Source: Gammaproteobacteria bacterium
GTDB taxonomy: Bacteria; Pseudomonadota; Gammaproteobacteria; Pseudomonadales; Azotimanducaceae
Assembly (NCBI GenBank): GCA_026706935.1
Contig: JAPOXV010000019.1
Location: forward strand, 186,001-250,000
DNA length: 64,000 nt
Reading direction: 5' to 3'
In this document: positions 1 to 7,910 of the stretch, one piece after another
How positions within the stretch are numbered: position 1 is the first letter of the stretch
How the letters are laid out: each line of letters begins with the position of its first letter
Position numbers and translations under genes: made by a program
Notes under the pieces: model-generated
Told to the model about the DNA's origin: nothing
Databases searched by the model: none
The model's input: only the letters and a program-made list of their open reading frames with translations

Positions 1-197
1 ATCCCCGTTTCGTGGCAAATCCGAAGGACTTGACGAACATCGTTTGTGTCGCGAGGAAGCGCTACAACGGGTGGTCGTCGACGGTAGGCAGTTAGCCCAT
101 CTGTTTCAAACGGAGCGGTCGCGGAAGGATCGGTGAGTACACAATCCCTAGGCAATGTCGATTTGATGAGTTCAATCGCAAATTCAAGCGACATCAT
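1..197 (-). CDS. glcD: FAD-linked glycolate oxidase-type subunit GlcD, N-terminal part (cut by window start)
   Basis: The reading frame runs from tandem ATG codons at 197/194 off the left edge of the window, so about 65 residues are visible and the C-terminus is missing. A TGA lies directly upstream of the first ATG, which fixes the start. The visible protein has the N-terminal signature of the GlcD/D-lactate dehydrogenase flavoproteins: the segment TDGLTAYRRRP, then the VALPRDTNDV block and VLRICHETG, which leads into the FAD-binding PCMH domain. GlcD oxidises glycolate or another 2-hydroxy acid as part of a GlcDEF complex, but the rest of the operon is outside the window. The selenoprotein gene ends 56 bases upstream on the same strand, so the two may be co-transcribed. 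A lactate or other 2-hydroxy-acid oxidase is possible instead. Confidence 0.8.
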   Translation of the reverse strand, partial: MMSLEFAIELIKSTLPRDCVLTDPSATAPFETDGLTAYRRRPPVVALPRDTNDVRQVLRICHETG

Positions 198-253
198 TCA
201 TCAGCTTATTCATGACGTTTGTAAAGCGACTAGACCGCGTGCTACGAGCCAAG

Positions 254-1135
254 CTAGTCGTTGCGAGTGTGACCGATGTCTCGCAAGTGCTGTCGCTTTC
301 GGCGTCGTTCCTCGCCTTGTTGTAGCATTCTCTCACGATCCTCGGGCTTGATCTCCATATACTGTTGTCGCCACTCATTACTGCCCCAGAGATTCCGGTC
401 TTTGACGACGGAGCGCGCTTCCGAAGCCGTGTTAAACAGTTTTAACGCCTCTAAAACGATACTCCGCTGCATGTCCTGATCGTAGGGTTTTCCGCAAGGA
501 TTCCCGAGTGGAAAATCAACAAAATAGAACCGTGGGACGCCACAGTGTTCGACGATATCGATTGCCGAACCAAGAATCACCGTTGGAATCCCATTCGCTT
601 CTAGATGACGAGCTGTCAGTCCAACGGACTGATGACAAACCGGTCACAACGGCACGAGCAGTGCTAATTCCGCTCGGTCCTCCTGACATCTTTTGAGGAC
701 TTCCGGCGCATCCGTTTCTCGCGTTCGACGTTGACTGTATTCGGTAGGCAAGCAATGAAATCGCGACGCGACGCTACCTATCGTGCCATCCTCAGCGAGC
801 GATTGAAGTGTTCTCACCGGGAGATACGAACCTAAATCGTTCAGGTGAGTCGCCTGTTTATCCCACGCTAGGTCGCGAGCGAATAAGTGGGACGGTAACT
901 CGTCGATATCTCCGGAGTCGACGAAGCGAGGATCCGTCATCAATCGGTCATAACGCGCGCCGGTGGTAACCACCGCGATTCGCGACTCGCGTAGCGGTTT
1001 CTTGAGCGGTGTAAACGGCACGTCGTCGTGCTGCGCCCACTGATACGCGCGATCGAATCCTTGCGCCTCGTAATAGAGACGCGTGCGTTCCATGTATTGA
1101 ACTGGTTGAGCTTCTCGCATCGAAATATCATACAT
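254..1135 (-). CDS. Selenoprotein of the glycine/sarcosine/betaine/proline reductase B (GrdB/PrdB-like) family, with in-frame UGA
   Basis: A continuous frame of 294 codons is interrupted only by a TGA at 646-644. Read as selenocysteine (Sec164), it gives a 293-residue protein with the redox motif U-P-V-C at 164-167. Upstream of the UGA the frame has family-like blocks (PVQYMERTRLYY, DVPFTPLKKPL, IAVVTTGARYD). Downstream the same frame continues with CHQSVGLTARHLEANG, SAIDIVEHCGVPRFYF and FPLGNPCGKP, so both halves are conserved-looking coding sequence. A SECIS-like hairpin follows the UGA at the usual distance. The family contains the substrate-binding selenoprotein subunits of clostridial reductases; proteobacterial members stand alone and their reaction is unknown, so a redox role is inferred. 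It lies upstream of glcD and divergent from the dihydroorotase gene. No selA, selB, selC or selD gene is in the window. The alternative, a nonsense-broken pseudogene, is unlikely because the UGA falls exactly in a UxxC motif. Confidence 0.85.
616..646 (-). promoter_or_regulatory. SECIS-like hairpin directing selenocysteine at the UGA
   Basis: On the minus strand the UGA (646-644) is followed by 11 bases and then a perfect 7-bp stem, TCAGTCC (632-626) with GGACTGA (622-616), closed by the three-base loop GTT (625-623). The loop G starts 18 bases after the UGA, the same spacing as in the E. coli fdhF element, whose apical loop also has G followed by U for SelB contact. An outer TG/CA pairing is possible with a bulge on the 5' side. 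Bacterial SECIS elements lie inside the coding sequence, as here. Base pairing was done by eye and no folding energy was computed. Confidence 0.75.
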
Positions 1136-1205
1136 AGGGTCGAGTCAGCGCTTCGCGTCGATGCGAAATTGCTGAACGATTCATCAATGGTTCTAGGACT
1201 AACTC

Positions 1206-2540
1206 TTGCCACATTCAGTAGTTTTAAAAAATGGGACTTTGGTAAATGAAGGCCGAGCATTCGAAGGTGACTTAGCGATCGACGGACAGAGGATTTCTCA
1301 GGTCGGCGGCACGGCAGAAGGTCAGACCGAAATTGACGTTAACGGTGCATGGGTTATTCCTGGAATGATCGACGATCAAGTTCATTTCCGTGAACCTGGT
1401 TTTGAACATAAAGGTGAAATCGCCACCGAATCTAGAGCCGCTGTCGCGGGTGGTATCACTAGCTATATGGAAATGCCGAACTGTGTACCTCAGACGATCA
1501 ATGAAGACAGATTACGTGCAAAAATCGCGCGTGCTAAAGATGTTTCACATGCAAACTACGGGTTCTACCTGGGTGCGACAAATGACAATCTTGAGGCAAT
1601 CAAATCGGTCGATCCAAACCTTGCTTGTGGGGTCAAGGTGTTCATGGGCGCATCGACCGGCAATATGCTCGTCGACGATGAAGAAACGCTGAACGGCATT
1701 TTTGCTTCATGCCCAATTCTTATCGCGACGCACTGTGAGCACACACCTACGATTATCGAGAATGAACGCGCGGCACTCGCCGAATTCGGCGAAGATATGC
1801 CGCCGAGTCAGCATCCCCTCATCCGATCGCGTGAAGCATGTTTCAAATCCTCTGAAATCGCTGTTTCCCTCGCGAAAGAGCACGGCTCGAAACTGCACAT
1901 TCTGCACCTTACGACCGCTGACGAGATGGTGCTGTTCGAGCCCGGTCCCATAAGTACGAAACGTATCACTGCAGAGGTTTGCGTACATCATTTGTTCTTC
2001 AACGATGCTTGGTACGAATCGAAGGGGGCATGGATCAAGTGCAATCCTGCGATCAAACGACGCGCTGACCAGCTCGCGCTCCGCAAAGCGCTTCTCGAAG
2101 ATCGAATCGATGTGATCGCGACCGATCACGCACCTCACACTATTGCCGAGAAACAGCAACCCTTCGCGTTAGCGCCTGCCGGTCTACCGCTCGTTCAACA
2201 TGCGTTACTTGCGTTGTTCGAACATGCAATCGAGGGCATTTTCGATGTACCTACCTTAGTTCGAAAAACGTCACATGCGCCAGCTGAACTCTATGACGTC
2301 GCAGAACGTGGCTATCTCCGAGAGGGCTACTTCGCAGACATCGTGGTAGTCGATAGTGCGCAAAGTACGTCGATCGACGACGAACCGATCTTAGCGAAAT
2401 GTGGGTGGTCGCCATTCGCCGGAATCACGTTCGCATCCAGAGTTACAAACACGTTTGTGAATGGCACCTTAGTGTTTGACGGAACTGACGTTATCGATAC
2501 GCCGCAAGGTCAAGCACTGACGTACGAACGATCCGGTTAA
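1206..2540 (+). CDS. pyrC: Dihydroorotase, class I type
   Basis: This 444-residue cyclic amidohydrolase should interconvert carbamoyl-aspartate and dihydroorotate in pyrimidine synthesis. The metal-site signature is near residue 56 (DDQVHFREPG), where the first histidine of the usual DxHxH is replaced by Gln, as I recall for the Bacteroidetes-type members. The expected carboxylated lysine is K144 in GVKVFMGASTG. Further ligands are visible in ATHCEH and HILHLTT, and the catalytic Asp in IATDHAPH near residue 305. The length suits a class I enzyme. The ATG at 1206 is divergent from the selenoprotein gene, with 70 bases between the two starts. The stop TAA shares the tetranucleotide TTAA with the convergent gene at 2537. 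Allantoinase or hydantoinase activity is a less likely alternative, because the DDQVHFREPG form is typical of dihydroorotase. Confidence 0.85.
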   Translation: MPHSVVLKNGTLVNEGRAFEGDLAIDGQRISQVGGTAEGQTEIDVNGAWVIPGMIDDQVHFREPGFEHKGEIATESRAAVAGGITSYMEMPNCVPQTINEDRLRAKIARAKDVSHANYGFYLGATNDNLEAIKSVDPNLACGVKVFMGASTGNMLVDDEETLNGIFASCPILIATHCEHTPTIIENERAALAEFGEDMPPSQHPLIRSREACFKSSEIAVSLAKEHGSKLHILHLTTADEMVLFEPGPISTKRITAEVCVHHLFFNDAWYESKGAWIKCNPAIKRRADQLALRKALLEDRIDVIATDHAPHTIAEKQQPFALAPAGLPLVQHALLALFEHAIEGIFDVPTLVRKTSHAPAELYDVAERGYLREGYFADIVVVDSAQSTSIDDEPILAKCGWSPFAGITFASRVTNTFVNGTLVFDGTDVIDTPQGQALTYERSG

Positions 2541-3481
2541 CGCCGATTGACTACGCTTACACGCAGGTCGTGTGAGCCGTCTTGCCGTGTGTATTCGTAA
2601 TAGAAAAACACGCGCTCTCCTGCGTCTTGAGCATAGACGTAACGCACGCAGCCAAACGGCGATTCCACCCACGGTTGCTCCTGATCTAAACGTTCAAAAT
2701 TCACACCGTCCGAACTCCACGCTAGTCCGCACCACTCTTCATACGTGTCATAGACATTTTGGCCGCCGTCGTAGAACGCCAGCCAGCCGTCCTTTTCTTG
2801 GATGACTGAATTGATCCGCGCTCGACGACCGTGCCATGTGTCGCTGTTCGGCGGTTCAAACACGCGACGAATAGATGTGAAGTACTTACCGTCCGTCGAC
2901 GTCGTCAAAAATGTCGCGTCACCTCCACCGACGTAAGTCGTGTCGCCTTCCTGACGTGGTGCATTGGTGCTCCCACCTGCGATGAACATCGTGTAACCAT
3001 CGTCGCGAACATACACCACCGGATCTTTAAGGGATCTCTGACCAAACGCCTGAGGTTGAATGACCGTTCGTCGCGACTGTGATTCCATCGCACGCAATTC
3101 CTCCGACTCGAGTAAATCTACACGCCAATACCTGCCAGCTTCCACTTCGTAAGAGACGTAGAGCTTCCAGCGGCCGTCGAGTCCACGCACACAATGTCCA
3201 ACCTCGATTGACGATGAAGCGAAATCCTCTTTCGTCGCAACCCAGATGTCTTCAAATTCGACGCCGTCCGAACTAGTGGCAAGCGCACAACGACCACCTC
3301 GACCCTTCTCCAGCGGCGTTCTTTCGCGATAGAAAAGAACGAACTCGTTGGTACGTTCATCGAAAGTGACCTTGTGTCCGCCAGCCCAATACCCGTATCC
3401 CTGACCTGGCGGATCGCGAATTACAGTCCCTTGTGACGGATCGAATCGAAGGTGATCGAATTCTTGTTCTGATGGGAACAT
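2537..3481 (-). CDS. Five-bladed beta-propeller protein, glycoside hydrolase-like
   Basis: The 314-residue protein has no signal peptide and shows repeated strand-rich blocks typical of GH43/GH32/GH117-type propellers: YWAGGHKVTFDE, ATSSDGVEFEDIW, SLKDPVVYVRDDG with FIAGGS, STDGKYF, and AWSSDGVNFERLD. The recurring SSDG-F-x-R and DP-x-V-x-x-D patterns resemble domains that bind or cut sugars, but I cannot assign catalytic acids. A cytoplasmic role on small glycosides, or a non-catalytic sensor role, is possible. It converges on the dihydroorotase gene with a four-base overlap. It is followed on the same strand, 41 bases away in the upstream direction, by the end of the ABC exporter cluster, which may read through into it. 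Confidence 0.55.
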   Translation of the reverse strand: MFPSEQEFDHLRFDPSQGTVIRDPPGQGYGYWAGGHKVTFDERTNEFVLFYRERTPLEKGRGGRCALATSSDGVEFEDIWVATKEDFASSSIEVGHCVRGLDGRWKLYVSYEVEAGRYWRVDLLESEELRAMESQSRRTVIQPQAFGQRSLKDPVVYVRDDGYTMFIAGGSTNAPRQEGDTTYVGGGDATFLTTSTDGKYFTSIRRVFEPPNSDTWHGRRARINSVIQEKDGWLAFYDGGQNVYDTYEEWCGLAWSSDGVNFERLDQEQPWVESPFGCVRYVYAQDAGERVFFYYEYTRQDGSHDLRVSVVNRR

Positions 3482-3522
3482 TGAGGAAGTCCTTTATCGC
3501 TATTTGGAAGTGAAGTCGTTAT

Positions 3523-4329
3523 CTAAGAGCCCGTCGATTGATATCGCTTCATGCCGAAGAACCAGAATGACAGGCACACCGCGAAGAACACAAAGCCAGC
3601 TAGCGGTGCAAGAGACTGAGTCAAGAGTGTACTTCCTAGTGGATCTGGCATATCAAGAACGCCCACAATTGGAAAGTAAGCCACACATGCAAGCGGTACA
3701 ACATAAGTGAAGAAATTCGTAAACGACTCTTTGTAGATCGACATCGGATACTGAGCGGTTTCCATGCCGCCATGTGAGATCGTATTCAGTATTTCGAGCG
3801 TTTCGATCGTCCAAAAACTCATGGTCGCACGCACGATCTGGATCGCATAGAAAAACGCATACATGCTAGAGACTGCGAATATATAAAGTGCCAAGCGACC
3901 TAGCGTCCAGTCAATATCGAGAGCGACCAATGCGTAGATCAGTACCAAAATACCTTGAAGTAATTGACCTAACTTGTGCAGTGCAACCTCGCGTGCAGCG
4001 ACAAGGATCACGGTACTTGCTGGCCGAACCAATACGCGATCGAACTGACCTGTTCGAATAAGGGAAGAGCCGAACGTATCGAAGCCTCGTGCCGTAATAT
4101 CGACGCTTGCGAAAACGATGTTGATCGTGCCGTAGAGAAATGCAACATGCGCGACCGACCAGATGCCCAGATTTCCAAATCGATCGAACAATGCCCAAAT
4201 CCCGATTGCTTGCACCATGCTCGTTAAGAAACTACCTAACACCATGAGCAGGAATGCGCCGCGGTATTGCATCTGACCCCGGATCGCGGTCATCATCAGG
4301 CGACAGAATAGTTGTACGCCCGCGATCAT
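3523..4329 (-). CDS. ABC-2 family exporter permease (COG3694-like), second permease
   Basis: The 268-residue protein starts with MIAGVQLFCRLM at the ATG of an ATGA overlap with the preceding permease gene; a longer frame to 4524 exists but would run back through that gene. It has about six hydrophobic segments, including FLLMVLGSFLTSMVQAIGIW, FAVSSMYAFFYAI and LAGFVFFAVCLSFWFFG, as in ABC-2 permeases. The internal block DITARGFDTFGSSLIRTGQFDRVLVRP corresponds to the cytoplasmic coupling region of the COG3694/COG4587 permease pair. Together with the first permease and the ATPase it should form an inner-membrane exporter. Members of this triad have been linked to the efflux of cationic compounds, but the substrate here is unknown. 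Confidence 0.8.
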   Translation of the reverse strand: MIAGVQLFCRLMMTAIRGQMQYRGAFLLMVLGSFLTSMVQAIGIWALFDRFGNLGIWSVAHVAFLYGTINIVFASVDITARGFDTFGSSLIRTGQFDRVLVRPASTVILVAAREVALHKLGQLLQGILVLIYALVALDIDWTLGRLALYIFAVSSMYAFFYAIQIVRATMSFWTIETLEILNTISHGGMETAQYPMSIYKESFTNFFTYVVPLACVAYFPIVGVLDMPDPLGSTLLTQSLAPLAGFVFFAVCLSFWFFGMKRYQSTGS

Positions 4330-5165
4330 CCGCCTTGTACCACCAATCGAGTACGTGCTCGTGTGATCAAGCCGTACCCAAACAGGATCAAGATAGTGGT
4401 CCAAGCGAATTGCAGTGCAATTTCTTGTGACGCCATGGTCAGCGGGATATCGCCTGAGTAAATCCGAAACGGGACATCGCACAAACCTCTGAATGGTTGC
4501 CACTGCAGAAACGGTTGCATCCATTCTGGAAAGAGCGGCAAAGGTACGATCATGCCAGAAAACACCGGTACGACACCGTACATAAATGTCGAAAGACCAC
4601 GAGCCTCAATCAACCAGAACATGGAAATCGTGATCAGTATTGTGATAGCGCACGACAGCATCACCGTGACCACGAAAGACAACGCGAACATCAATCCGTG
4701 ATTCATGCTAGCTGGCGCCGGCAATGCCCATTCGGGTAATCCAATCAGCGGCAAGATCAAGGCAGCGAAGACGATGCCCGGCACCATCCTCAACAATGTT
4801 GGAGCCGTCCTATACGCGAGCGTGCGTGCGAACCAGAACCAATACAGATCCAAGGGTCGCAGCAGCTCGTATGCAACGCCGCCACTCGTGAATAGCTCCT
4901 GAAGCTCCGGGTCATGGTTCCACGGTAGCAAGCCAATCAAGACTTGACCTAACCAAACGTACGCAACGATTGCGGTGAAGGTCATCGGAGGCGTCGTTAC
5001 TGCAACGGCATAAAACGCGCCAAGCACCATGAGCTTGATGCAACCCCAGAAGATCTGCGTCGCAATACCAGCAAGAGCCGCTGCCCGATACTGCAGGAGC
5101 ATGCGAAATCGAGCAACGACCACTGCCGCATAGCTACGTGTAAACGCAGTAACTAGACCATCCAT
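4326..5165 (-). CDS. ABC-2 family exporter permease (COG4587-like), first permease
   Basis: I start the protein at MDGLVTAFTRSY (5165), giving 279 residues. The frame is open to 5252, but that extension would overlap the ATPase gene and adds a basic, non-permease-like stretch. The N-terminal part (RSYAAVVVARFRMLLQYR) and the block GLLPWNHDPELQELFTSGGVAYELLRPLD match the coupling region of this permease family, and about six membrane spans follow. It pairs with the permease downstream through a four-base ATGA overlap, which implies translational coupling. The ATPase gene ends 37 bases upstream. Confidence 0.82.
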   Translation of the reverse strand: MDGLVTAFTRSYAAVVVARFRMLLQYRAAALAGIATQIFWGCIKLMVLGAFYAVAVTTPPMTFTAIVAYVWLGQVLIGLLPWNHDPELQELFTSGGVAYELLRPLDLYWFWFARTLAYRTAPTLLRMVPGIVFAALILPLIGLPEWALPAPASMNHGLMFALSFVVTVMLSCAITILITISMFWLIEARGLSTFMYGVVPVFSGMIVPLPLFPEWMQPFLQWQPFRGLCDVPFRIYSGDIPLTMASQEIALQFAWTTILILFGYGLITRARTRLVVQGG

Positions 5166-5202
5166 CCTGAGATTTCTCAAGCGCTCGTGGTTCGTGATCG
5201 CT

Positions 5203-6195
5203 TTAACGTTCGATTTTTTCGGCTTCATACATCGTAGCAACGACACGCTCAATCGGTGGATGCGTGATGAGGAGATCCTTCACTGGATAGTGCCCCAATA
5301 CATCGTCGATGAACGAAGGAACATCGGACTCAACACTAAACAGGATGTGTGATTCTGAGCGCTCTACTACTAGATTCTCGTGCTCCGGTGTAACCGTAGT
5401 AAATGACTCAAGCTCAATAGCCACGTATCTGCCGTCTCCATAGCGCTGACGAAGATCACCAATGGACCCATCCATGAGGAGGCGTCCGTCACTCAATACA
5501 AGTATCCGGTCGCAAAGCGCTTCGATGTCATCAAGATCGTGCGTCGTAAGAAGTACAGTTACTTTTTGTTCGCGGCTCAGTTGCTTGATGAATGCTCGTA
5601 CATTCAACTGCGATACAGCATCGAGTCCAATCGTTGGTTCATCAAGAAACAGGATTTTCGGTTCGTGAAGTAATGCTGCTGCAATGTCACAACGGACCCT
5701 CTGTCCTAGACTGAGTTGTCGCACCGGCGTGTCCAACAAACGGTTAAGGTCCAACATCTCAATCAGTTCATCCCTACGACGTTCATAGACCGAGCTTGGT
5801 ACTCGATAGATATCGCGAAGTAGGTCGAACGACTCGATCACCGGGAGGTCCCACCAGAGTTGCGTCCGCTGTCCAAACACAACGCCAATTGACGCGACAT
5901 GTTCCCGCCGTTGCTTCCACGGGATACGACCATTTACTTCGCAACGACCGGTACTGGGGACGAGAATCCCTGAGAGAATCTTGATCGTCGTTGATTTACC
6001 TGCGCCGTTGGGTCCTATGTACCCTACTAGCTCACCTTCGGCGATGGAAAACGATACGTCACGCAACGCATCCACGCTACGGTATTGACGACGAATTAGT
6101 CCGCCAAATGCACCGAGTAAACCGGCTTTCCGCTCAGCAATACGAAAGGTCTTGCTGAGTCCTTCGACCAGAATTTGGGGCATGTGAGCACTCAA
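5203..6195 (-). CDS. ABC transporter ATP-binding protein (COG4586-like)
   Basis: The 330-residue protein carries Walker A at 61-69 (GPNGAGKST), the signature LSLGQRVRCDIAAALL, Walker B in ILFLDEPTIGLD and the H-loop in LLTTHDLDDIEALCDRI. The N-terminal insertion GLLGAFGGLIRRQYRSVDAL before the first strand and the block VFGQRTQLWWDLPVIESFDLLR are typical of the COG4586 subfamily, whose genes sit beside paired ABC-2 permeases. It energises the exporter formed by the two downstream genes. Either M1 or M5 (MPQILVEGLSK) could be the start. The acyl-CoA ligase gene upstream ends 32 bases before it, so all five genes from 9542 to 3523 are probably one transcription unit. Confidence 0.88.
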   Translation of the reverse strand: MSAHMPQILVEGLSKTFRIAERKAGLLGAFGGLIRRQYRSVDALRDVSFSIAEGELVGYIGPNGAGKSTTIKILSGILVPSTGRCEVNGRIPWKQRREHVASIGVVFGQRTQLWWDLPVIESFDLLRDIYRVPSSVYERRRDELIEMLDLNRLLDTPVRQLSLGQRVRCDIAAALLHEPKILFLDEPTIGLDAVSQLNVRAFIKQLSREQKVTVLLTTHDLDDIEALCDRILVLSDGRLLMDGSIGDLRQRYGDGRYVAIELESFTTVTPEHENLVVERSESHILFSVESDVPSFIDDVLGHYPVKDLLITHPPIERVVATMYEAEKIER

Positions 6196-6227
6196 TCAGG
6201 CGAGTCAATCGCCCGTCGTGTTTACGG

Positions 6228-7886
6228 CTACGCCGCGCTTTCTGTTTCCCTCAGCTCAGGTAAAACGTACCCATCCGCCTGAAGGTTCGCTCGTACCGTC
6301 TTCTTGTCCATCTTCCCTGTCGAAGTGAGTGGAATCTCATCGACGAAGAGGATTTCGTCTGGAAGTTGCCATTTCGCAAACGTATTAGCACAGTGATCGA
6401 TGATCTCTTGGCTTGTTACTTCGGCACCGGGTCCAAGTATCACGAGTGCGACAGGTCGCTCATCCCAGCGCGGATGAGGTTGAGCCACGACGCAGGCTTG
6501 CTGGATTCCATCGATCGAAACAATCGTGTTCTCAAGATCCACCGAAGAAATCCATTCGCCGCCGCTCTTAATCAAGTCTTTCGATCGATCGGCGATGATC
6601 AGGTATTCGCCAGCGTCGATCTTGCCGACATCGCCGGTTATGAGCCAATCGCCGTGAAACTTTTCCGGTTGAGGATCGTGAAAGTACTCATTGCAGATCC
6701 ATGGCCCACGGACGTAGATCTCACCAATCTGTTCACCATCGTGTGGTAGTGGTTGATGGTTATCGTCGAATACGTCCAACTCCAAACCCGGCATGAGCAA
6801 TCCAGCCTTGCCCATGTCAACAAAGCGTTCGTCCATGAACCGAACTTCGTCGCCGTGTTTCGCGATGCGACGCGAGAGCGTCCCGAGCGGACTCATTTCG
6901 GTCATACCCCATCCTTGGATGATTTCCACCCCGAGGGTCTCCCAATACCACTGGATCAATGAAACCGGTGGGGCGGAGCCACCGCATGTGAGGCGCTGAA
7001 GATTCGAGAGATCGTACTTGTCGGGCTCCGCTTCGATTGCAGCTCTTAAACCTTGCCAGATCGTTGGAACGCCCGCCGAGAGAGTCACGCCTTCGTCTGC
7101 GATCAATCGTGCGAGGCGTTCCGGTTGCATGAAGCGGTGAGGAAGTACTTGCTTGCATCCCAACATAAGCGCTGCCCATGGTAATCCCCATCCCATGGCG
7201 TGGAACATCGGTACGATGCCGCATAAGGTATCCGAAGCTGACAGATTCATCGAATCTGTTAGTGCGATCGTCATGGTGTGAAGGTATTGAGCCCGATGTT
7301 CGTATTCGACACCTTTTGGATTCCCGGTCGTACCGCTCGTGTAGCACAATCCAAGGGGTGCATACTCGTCGAGCTCCGGCCAATCGATATCGGTCGAGTG
7401 ACCTCGAATGAATTCTTCGTACGTTACCGCATTTGGCAACGACGTCGTGCCGACATCAAACTCCGACTCTTCAACGATGACGAATCGCTCGACTGAAGGT
7501 AGTTTTGGCTGAAGCGATTCCATGATCGGAACGAGGTCCTCGTCAACGAGTATGAGTCGATCGGCCGCATGGTTAATGATGTATTCAAGGTCCTTTTCGG
7601 ACAAACGCGTATTCACCGTGTGAAGTACAGCGCCCATCCCCGCAGTTGCGTGATACGCCTCAACGTGCTGTGAACTATTCCACATAAACGTGCCGATACG
7701 ATCGCCAATTCCTATTCCGGCGTCGCCTAAAGCTCCCGCTAGTTGATGCGCGCGCGCGCTCGTCTCAGCGTACGTCTGTCGTCGCGTGCCCGTCGTCGTC
7801 GCGGTCACGATTTCGCTGTGCGGTGAAATCGTTGCGCCACGTTCGATCAGACGTGACATCAAAAGCGGAGTGCGTTGCATACCCAT
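6228..7886 (-). CDS. Acyl-CoA ligase (AMP-forming), long/medium-chain or DmdB-like
   Basis: The 552-residue enzyme belongs to the ANL superfamily and should activate a carboxylic acid to its CoA thioester through an acyl-AMP. Visible motifs are the P-loop YTSGTTGNPKGVEYEHRA, GWGMTEMSPLGT, the adenosine-binding WLITGDVGKID, the hinge DRSKDLIKSGGEWIS and the catalytic lysine in TSTGKMDKK. The block YHATAGMGAVLHTVNTRL is common in medium-chain and methylmercaptopropionate-CoA ligases (DmdB) and in fatty-acyl-CoA synthases, so the substrate is open. It follows a second acyl-CoA ligase by 24 bases and precedes the ABC exporter by 32, an arrangement that couples activation of an acyl group with export or detoxification. 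Confidence 0.82.
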   Translation of the reverse strand: MGMQRTPLLMSRLIERGATISPHSEIVTATTTGTRRQTYAETSARAHQLAGALGDAGIGIGDRIGTFMWNSSQHVEAYHATAGMGAVLHTVNTRLSEKDLEYIINHAADRLILVDEDLVPIMESLQPKLPSVERFVIVEESEFDVGTTSLPNAVTYEEFIRGHSTDIDWPELDEYAPLGLCYTSGTTGNPKGVEYEHRAQYLHTMTIALTDSMNLSASDTLCGIVPMFHAMGWGLPWAALMLGCKQVLPHRFMQPERLARLIADEGVTLSAGVPTIWQGLRAAIEAEPDKYDLSNLQRLTCGGSAPPVSLIQWYWETLGVEIIQGWGMTEMSPLGTLSRRIAKHGDEVRFMDERFVDMGKAGLLMPGLELDVFDDNHQPLPHDGEQIGEIYVRGPWICNEYFHDPQPEKFHGDWLITGDVGKIDAGEYLIIADRSKDLIKSGGEWISSVDLENTIVSIDGIQQACVVAQPHPRWDERPVALVILGPGAEVTSQEIIDHCANTFAKWQLPDEILFVDEIPLTSTGKMDKKTVRANLQADGYVLPELRETESAA

Positions 7887-7910
7887 AGTTTGATCTCGCG
7901 GTTGTAGGGT

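Noticed and set aside
254-1135. Two separate small genes or a pseudogene instead of one gene
   Set aside because: Both halves are in one frame, the break is a single UGA at a UxxC position, and a SECIS-like hairpin follows.
3523-4524. Longer start for the second ABC-2 permease
   Set aside because: The extension lies inside the preceding permease gene, and the ATGA start at 4329 gives a normal-length permease.
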